Positions 44,737 through 54,724 of a stretch of DNA of 64,000 nucleotides are shown here, piece by piece; position 1 is the first letter of the stretch; each line of letters begins with the position of its first letter. The position numbers and the translations under genes were made by a program. The notes beneath the pieces are model-generated. The model searched no databases, had not been told where the DNA came from, and saw nothing but the letters and a program-made list of their open reading frames with translations. The stretch covers positions 41,124 to 105,123 of the forward strand of contig JAOARN010000046.1 in assembly GCA_025210485.1 (NCBI GenBank), written 5' to 3'. Origin of the DNA: Marinifilaceae bacterium (GTDB lineage: Bacteria; Bacteroidota; Bacteroidia; Bacteroidales; Marinifilaceae).

Positions 44737-45915
44737 TCATTTTATTTTAGTAATAAAACCATCCTTAAAATAAGATTTTAATTTAGTTTTCTTGTATTCA
44801 AGAGCATCTGCGTATTTCTCAAATTTACCAATATAATATCGGTACAACTTCATTTCGGGGTAATATATTATAAAAAAATCATCGTTTAGGTATTCTTTTT
44901 TATATGTTTTTGTATAGCCTGCAAAAATCTGAATACAGTACATATTTATGGCTTCGCTTTTGTTGATTTCTTTTTTATTAATTTTTTCTTTAAGTTCAGT
45001 TTTCGAGTATTTGACTTCATTGGAAGAAGTTTCCTGTTTTTTCGTACTAGCTTTAACTATTATGTGATTTTTCTTGTATTCAATTTTTGTTTCGACTTGT
45101 CGTTTTAAATTATTTTCTAGCTTAATGCTATTGTTAATTTTAGAAGCAATGCTATCTTCTTTTTTTGTATTAATATTTTTACGAAATTTTTCGCAGTTAA
45201 GATTGTTTGTAGATAAACAGGGTTCTGTTTTTTTGTTATGTTTATATTTTATTACTTTTAGGTCTTTCGTATTTTCAATAAAAAGAATATCCAAGTCAGG
45301 ATAATTATCAACCAACTTATAAAAATCAATGTAATTATATACATCTTTCAAATTATTGAATTTTCCACTAACATAAAAGTCTTGTTTTTTTATTTTTAAT
45401 AGTTCAATCGAAATAAGACTGTTTTTACGAAGTTTATCATTATTTATGTTTTTACATAATCTTACAGTATAAAGAGATTTCTTTTTGTAAGATTCAAACT
45501 TGTCAATTTTATATCCGTTTCTGTTTGTTTTGGCTGGATTTTCATCTTGTTTAAGAATGTATTCTTGGCATATTTTGTTGATTTCTTTTATTTTAAAGTA
45601 ACTGAGAAGTTCGATTACTGACATGTCAGGGAAAAGAGGATTTTTGAATTCTTTGACTTTTTGTTTGACAAGTTCGATATCCTTTGTGATACAAGTGATG
45701 TAGAAATATTTCCCTTTAGCTTTAACTTCCTCTATCTGTGTTGTGATGTTATTCGATTTAAAGAAATTGTTGTATGTTGGATGATGGAATTCAGCAATTT
45801 TAATTGCGTAAAATTTATTATAGCATATTTCGTTTTTGCTTGATACAAAAGGTAATAAAAATACAAGACTACCTATTGATAGAATTAAGCTTAAGATGTA
45901 ATATATATTTCTCAT
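44737..45915 (-). CDS. Membrane-anchored SPOR-like domain protein
   Basis: A 392-residue protein with one N-terminal membrane segment (residues about 5-25, SLILSIGSLVFLLPFV). The C-terminal 70 residues read like a SPOR domain, starting MYCIQIFAGYTKTYKKEYL and ending YRYYIGKFEKYADALEYKKT; such domains bind denuded septal peptidoglycan. Two earlier segments (about 30-90 and 150-220, with YFYITCITKD and FYVSGKFNNLKDVYNY) could be divergent copies. The middle is rich in Lys, Asn and Glu. A role in cell division or the wall is inference. Its long AT-rich flanks suggest its own promoter. Confidence 0.72.
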   Translation of the reverse strand: MRNIYYILSLILSIGSLVFLLPFVSSKNEICYNKFYAIKIAEFHHPTYNNFFKSNNITTQIEEVKAKGKYFYITCITKDIELVKQKVKEFKNPLFPDMSVIELLSYFKIKEINKICQEYILKQDENPAKTNRNGYKIDKFESYKKKSLYTVRLCKNINNDKLRKNSLISIELLKIKKQDFYVSGKFNNLKDVYNYIDFYKLVDNYPDLDILFIENTKDLKVIKYKHNKKTEPCLSTNNLNCEKFRKNINTKKEDSIASKINNSIKLENNLKRQVETKIEYKKNHIIVKASTKKQETSSNEVKYSKTELKEKINKKEINKSEAINMYCIQIFAGYTKTYKKEYLNDDFFIIYYPEMKLYRYYIGKFEKYADALEYKKTKLKSYFKDGFITKIK

Positions 45916-46342
45916 TATCTTTTTTTATTTGCTATTTGTAGTGTTGTTATTAAAAACTAACATTATGTTTATTTTATCGTATATGTAAATTTACTTTATT
46001 ATTAGTTTTTATGGCTCGTTTTAATCTTGATTTTATAAGAGGAAAAAATGTATGCCTTGATAAATGTCTGTTTTGATAGTTTGATTATTTGAATGAAGTT
46101 GTATTGTTAGTTTAAAAAATAGAATAAAAATTAATAATGTTATTATCTTATGTTGTAAATACTTTATGTGGTTATTGGTAGTATAGATTTTAGAGGGTAA
46201 AATAGTTTAAAAATATGTACTAGTTATTTTAAAATATATTTTAGGGCTATTGTCATTATTATTATCTTTGCATTGAAATAAAAGAAAGATAAAAAGAATC
46301 TACATCACAAGATTCGAAAGCTTTTTTTATGACAGATTCAAT
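45916..46342. other. Divergent AT-rich gap
   Basis: 427 bases without genes or clear hairpins. It should hold the promoters of the SPOR-like gene (minus) and yitT-like gene (plus). The region just before 46343 lacks an in-frame ATG. Confidence 0.4.
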
Positions 46343-47398
46343 TTGTCATTATTTTTATCATTAAATTTTAAGATCTTGAATTTATATAAATATAAAATAC
46401 AAAACATAAGAAAGCAATTTTCTGATTACTTTGAGTTAATTGCAGGTTGCTTGGTAGTTGCAGTTGGATTTTGCTTCTTTATATTGCCTAAAGGTCTTGT
46501 GCCTGGTACAATATTTGGTGTAGGGATTATGATTAATAAATTTACATCACGTATTTTCCCAAATGGAATCTTTGATTTGTCGCAATTGCCATCTGATTTA
46601 GGTACTGTCGATTATATCCTTAATGGATTAAAGGAGCTAATTAATGATTTGTTTAGATTAAATCAAGGGGGTATTCCTGTCGGTTTTTCTTCTTTAATAA
46701 TAATTGCAGTAATTCTGATTATTGCAAGAAAATGTTTAGGACCTCGTTTTGGCTATCGCACAGTATTGGCTTTTCTTTTATGTTCTATATTTATTGACTC
46801 CTTAAGTTTATGGTGGGGACATGTGTCTTTAGTAGAAGACGAACTATTGTCTTGCATTTTTGGTGGAATAGCTATAGGTTTTGGTTACTCCTTAATTATA
46901 AAATCACGAGCAACAGTTGCCGGTACTGATATATTAGCAATGATGATTGCAAAGAAGGCGAAGTTACCATTGTCTCAAACGGTTATTTATATTGATTCTC
47001 TGATTGTTATTAGTAGTCTCTCGATAGGTTGGGATTGGCAAATACCTTTGTATTCATGGGTCACTATTTACATAATAGGGAAAGTGTCAGATTATACTCT
47101 TCAGGGTTCGAATTACCAAAAAGCTATGATTATAATTTCTAGTAAACCCGATATTATTAGGGACAAAATTATAGGAAGCCTTAATAGAGGGGGCACCTTT
47201 TTGAAGGCCGAAGGAATGTTTGATAGAAAAGAAAAAAAAGCTATATATATAGTTGTTAATAGAAGAGAGATGCAAATGATTCATGATTTTGTTCAGGATA
47301 TCGATCCTGATGCGTTTATAACTATTTCCCAAACAAGTGAAATTCAAGGTGCGGGCTTTAAGGCAATTGAATCAATTGAAAATCTCGAAAAGTTTTAA
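46343..47398 (+). CDS. YitT-family membrane protein (DUF2179 C-terminus)
   Basis: A 351-residue membrane protein of the YitT family, whose transport role is unproven. About five to six helices lie in residues 30-260 (e.g. YFELIAGCLVVAVGFCFF, KGLVPGTIFGVGIMINK), followed by the soluble DUF2179 domain (KAIYIVVNRREMQMIHDFV, then DPDAFITISQTSEIQGAGF). There is no in-frame ATG before the first helix. The start must be TTG at 46343 or another non-ATG codon such as TTG near 46376, so the exact N-terminus is uncertain. An acyltransferase gene follows after 6 bases. Confidence 0.9.
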   Translation: MSLFLSLNFKILNLYKYKIQNIRKQFSDYFELIAGCLVVAVGFCFFILPKGLVPGTIFGVGIMINKFTSRIFPNGIFDLSQLPSDLGTVDYILNGLKELINDLFRLNQGGIPVGFSSLIIIAVILIIARKCLGPRFGYRTVLAFLLCSIFIDSLSLWWGHVSLVEDELLSCIFGGIAIGFGYSLIIKSRATVAGTDILAMMIAKKAKLPLSQTVIYIDSLIVISSLSIGWDWQIPLYSWVTIYIIGKVSDYTLQGSNYQKAMIIISSKPDIIRDKIIGSLNRGGTFLKAEGMFDRKEKKAIYIVVNRREMQMIHDFVQDIDPDAFITISQTSEIQGAGFKAIESIENLEKF

Positions 47399-47404
47399 AA
47401 TTAA

Positions 47405-47947
47405 ATGACAAGAAATATTTCTAAGTTTATACTTCGATTATTTGGATGGAAGTATATTGGTGAAATTCCTGAAAATAAAAAAGCTGTAATTTTGGCAGCT
47501 CCTCATACCTCAAATTGGGATTTCATTTGGGGTAAATTATGCCTCGTTTCAATAGGAATACCGACAGCAATTCTAATGAAGAAAGAAATGTTTATATTTC
47601 CTTTTAGTTATTTGTTAAAATATTGGGGGGTGATTCCAGTTAATAGAAGTCGTAAGTCTAATTTAGTAGATACTATGGCAGAGGAATTCAATTCAAGACA
47701 AGAATTATATATAGTTCTTAGTCCAGAGGGAACCCGAAAAGCAAATTCCGAGTGGAAGAAAGGTTTTTATTATATCGCTCATAAGGCACAAGTGCCTTTA
47801 TTTCTTGCTAAGATTGATTATAAAAATAAAACATTAGAAGCAGGGGAGACTTATTACACTTCTGGAGATTATGATAATGATATAAAATATATTAAATCTT
47901 ATTATAAAGATTCAAATCCAAAGTATCCTAATTTTTTCAAGCTATAG
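47405..47947 (+). CDS. 1-acyl-glycerol-3-phosphate acyltransferase family protein
   Basis: A 180-residue membrane-associated acyltransferase of the PlsC-like family. The H-x4-D catalytic motif is PHTSNWD near residues 32-38. The second region holds PVNRSRKS and the third EGTRKANSEWKKGFYYIA. It is shorter than classic PlsC (about 240), but this small form is common in Bacteroidota and keeps all motifs. It starts 6 bases after the YitT gene, so they are co-transcribed. The acyl acceptor is unknown. Confidence 0.9.
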   Translation: MTRNISKFILRLFGWKYIGEIPENKKAVILAAPHTSNWDFIWGKLCLVSIGIPTAILMKKEMFIFPFSYLLKYWGVIPVNRSRKSNLVDTMAEEFNSRQELYIVLSPEGTRKANSEWKKGFYYIAHKAQVPLFLAKIDYKNKTLEAGETYYTSGDYDNDIKYIKSYYKDSNPKYPNFFKL

Positions 47948-48240
47948 TATTAGGTCTCTTTATTTGATAAATACAAAATCAGGTAAAATATCTCTGAATA
48001 TATATGAATGAGGCACAATAATTGATAGTTGTGTCTTGTCAGCTTGGTTTTAAATTTTTCGTTCTAGTGCTGTTTTAATCTTTAATTTAAAAATAAAGTA
48101 TTAAAGAATGTGAAACTAAACGAAAGTTTAATTATAAATATTAAATTTATCACAGAAGAGCTTATGAGCACTTATATGTTAACAAAATTAATCTTTATTG
48201 TTAATATAATTTTTTCATTGATTTATCTTACTTAAAATAT

Positions 48241-49470
48241 ATGAGACAGAAAATAGTCAACAGGTTTCTTAAGTATACTACTTATGATACCCAATCTGAT
48301 CCTAAGAGTAATACTACTCCTAGTACACATAGTCAGATGGTTTTTGCAAAATTACTATATGATGAGCTAATAAATATGGGATTAAGTCATGTTGAGCTTG
48401 ATAATCATGGTTATCTAATGGCGACACTGCCATCAAATACTGATGAAAAACTCGATACAATTGGATTTATTGCTCATATGGATACTAGTCCAGACTATAG
48501 ATCAGATAATGTTTCAGCTCAAATTATTAAAGATTATCCTGGAGGAGATATAACTCTTAATGCAAACAAAGAAATAATTATGAGTGTGGAGGATTTTCCT
48601 GAATTAAATAATTATATCGGACAGGATTTAATCTGTACTAATGGGCTTAGTTTACTTGGTGCTGATGATAAAGCTGGTATTGCTGAAATTATTTCCGCTA
48701 TTGAATACCTAATTGATAATCCTGAAATTAAACATGGGGATATAAAAATCGGATTTACTCCAGATGAGGAAATTGGACGTGGAGCTGATATGTTTAATTG
48801 CACTAAGTTTAAAGCTGATTATGCTTTCACTCTTGATGGTGGCGAAATTGGAGAATTACAGTATGAAAATTTTAATGCTGCATATGCAAAAATAAGTTTT
48901 GTTGGCAGAAATGTACATCCAGGGACAGCTAAAGGTAAAATGATAAATTCTATAAATATGGCTAATAGATTTTTATCTTACCTACCTAGTAAGGAGGTTC
49001 CTGAACATACTGAAAATTATGAAGGATTTTATCATATTGTTTCTTTTGAAGGATCCGTTGAGAATACTTCTATTGAATTAATTGTTCGTGATTTTTCTAA
49101 AACAAGTTATGAAGATAGAAAGCAGAATTTGATTTCTTTATGTAAACAAATTGAGAGAGAATTCGAAAAAAGTGAAGTCAATATTGAGATGCACGATCAG
49201 TATTTTAATATGTCGGAAAAAATTAAACCAGTTTCACATATTGTTGACTTAGCAGCTCAAACAATGAAAGACATTGGAGTAGAGCCAAAGATAATTCCTA
49301 TTAGAGGAGGAACTGATGGAAGTAGACTTTCATTTATGGGTTTACCTTGTCCTAATATATTTACAGGAGGGCATAATTTTCATGGAAAATATGAGTATAT
49401 TCCTATTCCATCAATGCTTAAAGCATCTGAATTTATTGTTAATATAGTTCAGAAGTTACCAAAAAAGTAA
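48241..49470 (+). CDS. pepT: PepT, peptidase T (tripeptide aminopeptidase)
   Basis: PepT is a cytoplasmic zinc M20 peptidase that removes the N-terminal residue of tripeptides. The 409-residue length is normal. The metal ligands are visible: H in AHMDTSPDY (with the catalytic Asp), D in LLGADDKAG, the EE pair in PDEEIGRGAD, D in LDGGEIGEL and H near the end in TGGHNFHGKYEY. PRGGTDGSRLSF is the family's C-terminal substrate block (here IRGGTDGSRLSF). It stands alone and is followed by a strong terminator. Confidence 0.96.
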   Translation: MRQKIVNRFLKYTTYDTQSDPKSNTTPSTHSQMVFAKLLYDELINMGLSHVELDNHGYLMATLPSNTDEKLDTIGFIAHMDTSPDYRSDNVSAQIIKDYPGGDITLNANKEIIMSVEDFPELNNYIGQDLICTNGLSLLGADDKAGIAEIISAIEYLIDNPEIKHGDIKIGFTPDEEIGRGADMFNCTKFKADYAFTLDGGEIGELQYENFNAAYAKISFVGRNVHPGTAKGKMINSINMANRFLSYLPSKEVPEHTENYEGFYHIVSFEGSVENTSIELIVRDFSKTSYEDRKQNLISLCKQIEREFEKSEVNIEMHDQYFNMSEKIKPVSHIVDLAAQTMKDIGVEPKIIPIRGGTDGSRLSFMGLPCPNIFTGGHNFHGKYEYIPIPSMLKASEFIVNIVQKLPKK

Positions 49471-49482
49471 TTTAATTTATAC

Positions 49483-49520
49483 AAAAAAAGCAGCTTATGT
49501 TAATATAAGCTGCTTTTTTT
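49483..49520. terminator. Bidirectional terminator between pepT and the MerR gene
   Basis: Inverted repeat with 16-base arms (AAAAAAAGCAGCTTAT / ATAAGCTGCTTTTTTT) and 6-base loop, between convergent stops; its end touches the minus-strand stop codon at 49519. Confidence 0.9.
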
Positions 49521-49839
49521 AGTCAATAAAATTTTTAATTTCTAGCAGTTGTTGCTTTGCGAATTTAAGCTTTTTTATTATCTCAAAATTATGATTGGTG
49601 TCTTGTTTGTTTTCTTTTATCTTCTGTTTAGCTCCCTTTAGAGTCATGCCTCTTTCTTTCACCAAATGATAAATCAAATGAAGATTATCAATATCTTCCT
49701 TTGTGAATAATCTATTCCCTTTTTTGTTTTTACTCGGCTGTAAAATATTGAATTCCTTTTCCCAGAATCTTATTAGTGAAATGTTTACTTTGAATATTTT
49801 TGCAACTTCTCCAATAGTGTAGTATAACTTTTCGGTCAT
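49519..49839 (-). CDS. MerR-family transcriptional regulator
   Basis: A 106-residue DNA-binding protein. The winged HTH starts YTIGEVAKIFKVNISLIRFW, and RLFTKEDIDNLHLIYHLVKE is the typical second half, with a coiled-coil helix after it. No C-terminal ligand domain is present, and this short form is common in Bacteroidota. It ends close to the next minus-strand gene (24 bases from 49863), so it may be co-transcribed. The target is unknown. Confidence 0.93.
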   Translation of the reverse strand: MTEKLYYTIGEVAKIFKVNISLIRFWEKEFNILQPSKNKKGNRLFTKEDIDNLHLIYHLVKERGMTLKGAKQKIKENKQDTNHNFEIIKKLKFAKQQLLEIKNFID

Positions 49840-49862
49840 TATATCTTAATATAATTAATTAA

Positions 49863-50570
49863 CTATTTTTTTCTCTTCTTTTTTCTTGAATGTCTATAAA
49901 TTCTTTCGATTGCATTTAATTCAGAATCAGTAATTAAATCTTCGGGGATTTTCATATCCGCTTTTCTCTTAAGTCTCCGAATTTCTCTTAAGGTATGCGT
50001 TGTGCTTACACCAATCATCTGACTTGTAGGGATAAAAGCTTTATTTTCATTGTACGAAATATGTTGGTCTATCATCATTTTTATATTAGCAGTCGCATCC
50101 ATTTGTTTTGGACTAGTCGTGAGAGCTACATATTTTGCTGTGTTTATGTTGTTTACAGCTCTAACATATTCCTTAGTGTTGACCTGCGTTCCTAAGAATT
50201 CTCGTGCAAAATCTCCAAATCTTGGAAGAATAAGCACTTCTTCTATGTTAACTGTATCTTTGGTTAAGAAGACTCCTGTAATATAATTATTGTCAATCAA
50301 ACTATCTGAAATGCTGAATTCAGTATTATGATAACCAATATATGAATATTGAATCGTATCACCGATACTAACCCAAAATTGGAATTTACCATTTTTGTCA
50401 GCCATCCCAGATTTTGATTTGTTTTTAAATTTAAAGTGTGTATATGGAAGACTATTTACATTGTCCGCATCCCATATTGCACCAGTAATAAAGATTGAGT
50501 CCGTCCTAATTTGTTGGGCTTGTGTAGAGCTTAGCATTAAAAAGCTAAGTATAACTAATAGCTGTCTCAT
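49863..50570 (-). CDS. Secreted protein with carboxypeptidase-like regulatory domain
   Basis: A 235-residue protein with signal peptide MRQLLVILSFLMLSSTQAQ. Residues about 25-110 form a carboxypeptidase-regulatory-like (CarboxypepD_reg) beta-sandwich with FKFKNKSKSGMADKNGKFQF and IQYSYIGYHNTEFSISDSL. The C-terminal half contains basic helices (REIRRLKRKADMKIP) and a Lys-rich end. Such proteins are common in Bacteroidota; the function is unknown. It is upstream of the MerR gene on the same strand. Confidence 0.85.
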   Translation of the reverse strand: MRQLLVILSFLMLSSTQAQQIRTDSIFITGAIWDADNVNSLPYTHFKFKNKSKSGMADKNGKFQFWVSIGDTIQYSYIGYHNTEFSISDSLIDNNYITGVFLTKDTVNIEEVLILPRFGDFAREFLGTQVNTKEYVRAVNNINTAKYVALTTSPKQMDATANIKMMIDQHISYNENKAFIPTSQMIGVSTTHTLREIRRLKRKADMKIPEDLITDSELNAIERIYRHSRKKKRKK

Positions 50571-50706
50571 AGTATGGAATTTAATAATGAAGAAAGAAAA
50601 TTAATTTATTTTGTATGTCTTTGTTTAAATATACCACTATCTGCTTGATAAATATAATAAAACTATAGTAAATTTGCAGATAAGTGGCGGTAGATATAAA
50701 ACAAGA

Positions 50707-51273
50707 TTATATTATGATATCTTCTAGTTTTCTTTTTGGAACATAATGAATCTGATTTTCATCTCGATAGTATTCTATTTTATTGTTTTCCATTTCGCAA
50801 ATAACAACTTGTTCTTTAGGTTTACCTAAAGCTATTATTTCAATAGGATGGATATTGTCAGTTAGATTGAATAATTCTTTTATTTTTTTTACATCAAAGG
50901 CTTTTACAACGCATCCTCCAAATCCTGATTCTACTGCTGATAAAAGGATATTTTGAATTGCAATTCCATCATCGCAAAAGTAATTCTTCGAGATTTCTTC
51001 ATCGTTGCATACAATTATATAGGCTGAGGCTTGTTCTCCATCAATAGGACCGTCCCAATCGCTTAAATATCCTGCCCATTTGCATGTTTTAAAAACTTTA
51101 AGACATTCATCCTCTCGAAAAATTATTTTATATTTCATACTTTGTGCATTTCTCCCAGATGCTCCTAGCCTAGCATTATCTACCCAATTTTTAAGTTGGT
51201 TTTCATTTATTCTTTCGTTTTGGAAAAATCTTCTATATGATCTGTTCTTTTTTATTAATTCTTTTATCTCCAT
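50707..51273 (-). CDS. Nitroreductase family protein
   Basis: A 188-residue FMN-dependent nitroreductase-like protein. The start IKELIKKNRSYRRFFQNERI has the conserved R-R-x-F-x flavin phosphate contact. The blocks WVDNARLGASGRNAQSMKYK and GIAIQNILLSAVESGFGGC, then IIALGKPKEQ near the end, match the family. Substrate and biological role are unknown. It stands alone, and the upstream gap is short. Confidence 0.92.
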   Translation of the reverse strand: MEIKELIKKNRSYRRFFQNERINENQLKNWVDNARLGASGRNAQSMKYKIIFREDECLKVFKTCKWAGYLSDWDGPIDGEQASAYIIVCNDEEISKNYFCDDGIAIQNILLSAVESGFGGCVVKAFDVKKIKELFNLTDNIHPIEIIALGKPKEQVVICEMENNKIEYYRDENQIHYVPKRKLEDIII

Positions 51274-51424
51274 TTTACTATGTGGGTTTGTGAATAATAT
51301 ATGTCAATTGTCTAGTCTGCTAACGAATATAAGATATATTCAACTAATTGTGTATTATATTAATATGTTTTGTCTTAATTTATGTTTATTTAACAAAATG
51401 AATACTGTCAATTTTGTTAAATGC

Positions 51425-53341
51425 TTATTTGTGTATTATTTTAAACTCTGTTCTTCTGTTTTTAGATTTATTAGCTTCAGAGTCATTTTTTACTAAAGCT
51501 TTGCTACTACCATAAGCTTTATATTTTAGTCTACTTTTATCTATCCCTTTATTCGAGATGTATTTACAAACTGCGAGAGCTCTGTTTTTCGAAAGTTCTA
51601 GATTATATTTTTCATTTCCGGTATTATCAGTATGTCCAGATATTTCTATTTTTATACTTGGATTCAAATTCATAAAATTAACAATATTGTTAAGTTCCGC
51701 AAATGAATTATTTAACAGTTGATAAGAATCGTGTTCAAAAAATATATTTGACAAAACTACCGATAGACCAACTTCTAATTTTTTTAATTGGATATTGTAA
51801 TTTTTTGCATTTAAAAATCCTTCTTTATTTTCAATCTTTATTATGTCTGAAAAAAACAAATAATCTTTTTTTATCAGGTTGATCAAGTAATTTGACTTTT
51901 CTGGAAGAGAAATAAAAAAATCAGCATCAGTTTTATTTTTTCCTGAATCAAATATTGTGTCTTTAGTTTTATGATTAATACAAATGATTTGAGATCGATT
52001 TATTTTCTTTTTTGTTATCTTGTCTCTGATAATACCTTTTAACCAATAACTCGATTCAACCTGTAAGTTTTTTGTTAAATTTAATTTGTAAATATTTTTA
52101 TTACCAGTTTTATTTGAATTGAAAAAAGCCGTATTTCCTTCATAATTAACAAAAAAACCAGATTCGTCTTTTGAAGAGTTAATAGGTATACCAATGTTTT
52201 CTGGCTTAGTCCAAATATTGTTATTTAATTCCGATTTAAATATATCAAAGCCTCCAATTGATTCAGTCCTATTTGAGGAGAATGTTAGATATTTATTATT
52301 TGGATGAATAAAAGGAGATATCTCGTCATATTTTGTATTTATTTCTAAATTTTTTGGCTTCGACCAATATGCTTCTTGAGTTTCTTTATTTGTCAATTTG
52401 TAAGATACCCAAATGTCAATTCCCCCTTTTCCCCCTTTTCGACTTGAGGCAAAGAATAATTTCTTTCCGTCAGCTGATATACAAGGATGTGCCTCCCATG
52501 ATCCGCTATTTATATTATTGCCAATATTCATAGCTTTTGACCATTTACCATCTTTAAGAATCGAATAATAAATATCGCATCTTCCATAACCGTCCCTTTT
52601 GTTACATGAACTAAAGTAAATTGTTTTCCCATCAGAGCTAATACTTTGATTTCCTTCGTTGTAATTAGAGTTTATTTCTCCTGGATAGGCTTTTGCTTTT
52701 TCAAATGTATTATTGCTGAATTTTGAGAAATAGATATCTTCCTGTTTTTCTTTTGTGTTTTTATCAACTATTAATCTTGTAAACGATAAAATATCTCCCT
52801 TTGGGTTAACACTAGGCCAATATTCGTCAAATTCTGAATTGATATTTGAATTTAACACCATTGGTGTTATGTCAAGTTTGTTTTTAATTAACTTAATTGC
52901 ATTGTTGCATTTTTTGATACCTTCTTTGGCTTTTTCTTGTAAATACTTTTTTGCTTTGGGGTTTTCGATATACAAGTTGAAAAAATGTATTGCATTATTA
53001 TATTCATTTAAATTCAGATAACATTTAGCATAATTGTAGATTATTATAGGGTATTTAGAATAGTCAGTTTCAGTGAGTTTCTTGTAAATATTTATTTCTT
53101 TGTCATATTCTTTTTTCTTGAAATATAAATCAGCTAGTCCTAAACTTGCTTCTGTGAATTGAGAGTCTAACTTAAGGGCTTGCTCTAATAAATCTTGGGC
53201 TAATTTATATTCAGTATTTCTATAGTTTTCTATTGCCTTGTGATATAATTTTATTGCTCTTTTTTTTTTGCTACTCAAATTCTGTGAATAAACTGAATGT
53301 GATAAAATTATGATGATAAATAGAAAAATGTTTTTTTTCAT
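51425..53341 (-). CDS. PorE-like OmpA-family protein (TPR, PD40, CRD, OmpA)
   Basis: A 638-residue envelope protein starting at 53341 with signal peptide MKKNIFLFIIIILSHSVYSQ; the frame is open 25 codons further but this Met gives a clean signal. TPR repeats lie at residues about 25-160 (AIENYRNTEYKLAQDLLEQA), followed by PD40/beta-propeller repeats (KTIYFSSCNKRDGYG, KKLFFASSRKGGKGG and KYLTFSSNR). Then comes a carboxypeptidase-regulatory-like domain (SYWLKGIIRDKITKK) and a C-terminal OmpA domain (IEISGHTDNTGNEKYNLELS) that binds peptidoglycan. This four-domain order matches PorE of type IX secretion, but related paralogues are common, so PorE itself is not certain. It lacks a lipobox Cys. 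Confidence 0.88.
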   Translation of the reverse strand: MKKNIFLFIIIILSHSVYSQNLSSKKKRAIKLYHKAIENYRNTEYKLAQDLLEQALKLDSQFTEASLGLADLYFKKKEYDKEINIYKKLTETDYSKYPIIIYNYAKCYLNLNEYNNAIHFFNLYIENPKAKKYLQEKAKEGIKKCNNAIKLIKNKLDITPMVLNSNINSEFDEYWPSVNPKGDILSFTRLIVDKNTKEKQEDIYFSKFSNNTFEKAKAYPGEINSNYNEGNQSISSDGKTIYFSSCNKRDGYGRCDIYYSILKDGKWSKAMNIGNNINSGSWEAHPCISADGKKLFFASSRKGGKGGIDIWVSYKLTNKETQEAYWSKPKNLEINTKYDEISPFIHPNNKYLTFSSNRTESIGGFDIFKSELNNNIWTKPENIGIPINSSKDESGFFVNYEGNTAFFNSNKTGNKNIYKLNLTKNLQVESSYWLKGIIRDKITKKKINRSQIICINHKTKDTIFDSGKNKTDADFFISLPEKSNYLINLIKKDYLFFSDIIKIENKEGFLNAKNYNIQLKKLEVGLSVVLSNIFFEHDSYQLLNNSFAELNNIVNFMNLNPSIKIEISGHTDNTGNEKYNLELSKNRALAVCKYISNKGIDKSRLKYKAYGSSKALVKNDSEANKSKNRRTEFKIIHK

Positions 53342-53404
53342 CTTACTTTTATAAAAAATATTAGTACTTCTGTATAGATTAATATGAGAATTTAAAAATA
53401 TAAA

Positions 53405-53435
53405 AAAACACATCATAAATCTAATGATGTGTTTT
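53405..53435 (-). terminator. Terminator after the suc operon
   Basis: Inverted repeat AAAACACATCAT / ATGATGTGTTTT with a 7-base loop and flanking A/T runs between the sucB stop and the PorE-like start on the minus strand. Confidence 0.8.
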
Positions 53436-53457
53436 GTCTTTTATTGTTTTTTTGTAT

Positions 53458-54660
53458 TTATGTTAGGTTTAGTAAATCTGATTCGATTGTTTTTCTTTCA
53501 TTCATTAATAATATAGGATTTTCAATTAGTTCTTTTATTCTTTTCAGAAAACCAACTGAATCTTTCCCATCAATTATTCTATGATCATAGGATAATGCAA
53601 GATACATCATTGGTCTTGCAACAATATTTCCTTTGTCAACTATAGGGCGCTCAACTATGTTGTGCATGCCTAAAATTGCAGATTGAGGCGGGTTAATTAT
53701 TGGTGTACTTAATAATGAACCAAAAACACCTCCATTGGTAATTGTAAACGTTCCATCAATTAGATCGTTAATACTAATTTTTCCATCTCTTGCTTTTTTA
53801 GCCATTTGAGATATGTATATTTCTATTTCCGAAATACTCATTTTATCCGAATTTTTGATAACTGGAACCATTAATCCTTTAGGAGTTTGAACAGCTATTC
53901 CAATATTTGCATAACTATAACTTACAATATCCTCTGCATCGATCATTGAATTAATATTTGGGAATTCAGATAAGGCTATAGATGCTGCTTTCGTAAAAAA
54001 GGACATAAAGCCTAATTTAACATTATGTTTATCAAGGAATTTTTTTGAGAATTTTTGTTTTAAATCCATTAAACTAGACATGTCTACTTCGTTAAAAGTT
54101 GTCAACATAGCTGTTTCATTTTTAACGGCAACTAGTTTTTGGCTAAGTTTTTTTCTTAGCATACTCATTTTTCTTCTAGTTTCTTTTTGTTCGTCCGGTT
54201 CCCTTTTAGCAGGCAGATTTTTTAAGGATAATGCTTTTATATTATTGCTTAATCCATCTATCTTATTTAATATTTCATCAATATTTAATCCGTCTTTTTC
54301 GATTATTGATTTAGCGAGGGGTGTTAATTTAAAGTTAGGGTATTTTTTTTGCTCATTTTTTGCTTTGTCTAAAATTTTCTCTGAATTATTAATATTTATT
54401 TTGTTTGTTGTTGATTTTACTTTATTGTCAGAATTGTCAATGTTTGCTATCACACTGCCAACTTCAACTATTTCACCTTCATCTGCAAGTATTTTTATTT
54501 TCCCAGATTCTTCGGCGCTTATGATCATACTAGCTTTATCTGATTCTATTTCAACTAATTCTTGATCTTTTTCAACAAATTCGGAATCTTTTACCAACCA
54601 TGTTCCTATTTCTACCTTTGTTATGGATTCTCCGGGGCTTGGTATAATAATGTCTATCAT
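53458..54660 (-). CDS. sucB: SucB, dihydrolipoamide succinyltransferase (2-oxoglutarate dehydrogenase E2)
   Basis: E2 transfers the succinyl group from lipoamide to CoA in the TCA cycle. The 400-residue protein has an N-terminal lipoyl domain with lipoylated Lys42 in ESDKASMI. A degenerate peripheral subunit-binding segment ([19 protein letters not shown]) follows, then the catalytic domain ends with [12 protein letters not shown], whose active-site His is residue 360. The length is normal. It lies 64 bases downstream of sucA and is co-transcribed. No E3 (lpd) gene is in the window. Confidence 0.96.
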   Translation of the reverse strand: MIDIIIPSPGESITKVEIGTWLVKDSEFVEKDQELVEIESDKASMIISAEESGKIKILADEGEIVEVGSVIANIDNSDNKVKSTTNKININNSEKILDKAKNEQKKYPNFKLTPLAKSIIEKDGLNIDEILNKIDGLSNNIKALSLKNLPAKREPDEQKETRRKMSMLRKKLSQKLVAVKNETAMLTTFNEVDMSSLMDLKQKFSKKFLDKHNVKLGFMSFFTKAASIALSEFPNINSMIDAEDIVSYSYANIGIAVQTPKGLMVPVIKNSDKMSISEIEIYISQMAKKARDGKISINDLIDGTFTITNGGVFGSLLSTPIINPPQSAILGMHNIVERPIVDKGNIVARPMMYLALSYDHRIIDGKDSVGFLKRIKELIENPILLMNERKTIESDLLNLT

Positions 54661-54724
54661 AATATAAATGCAATTTAAATTCTTATGTCGATTTTTTGTT
54701 TATGTAAAATTACGTCTTGTTGAA

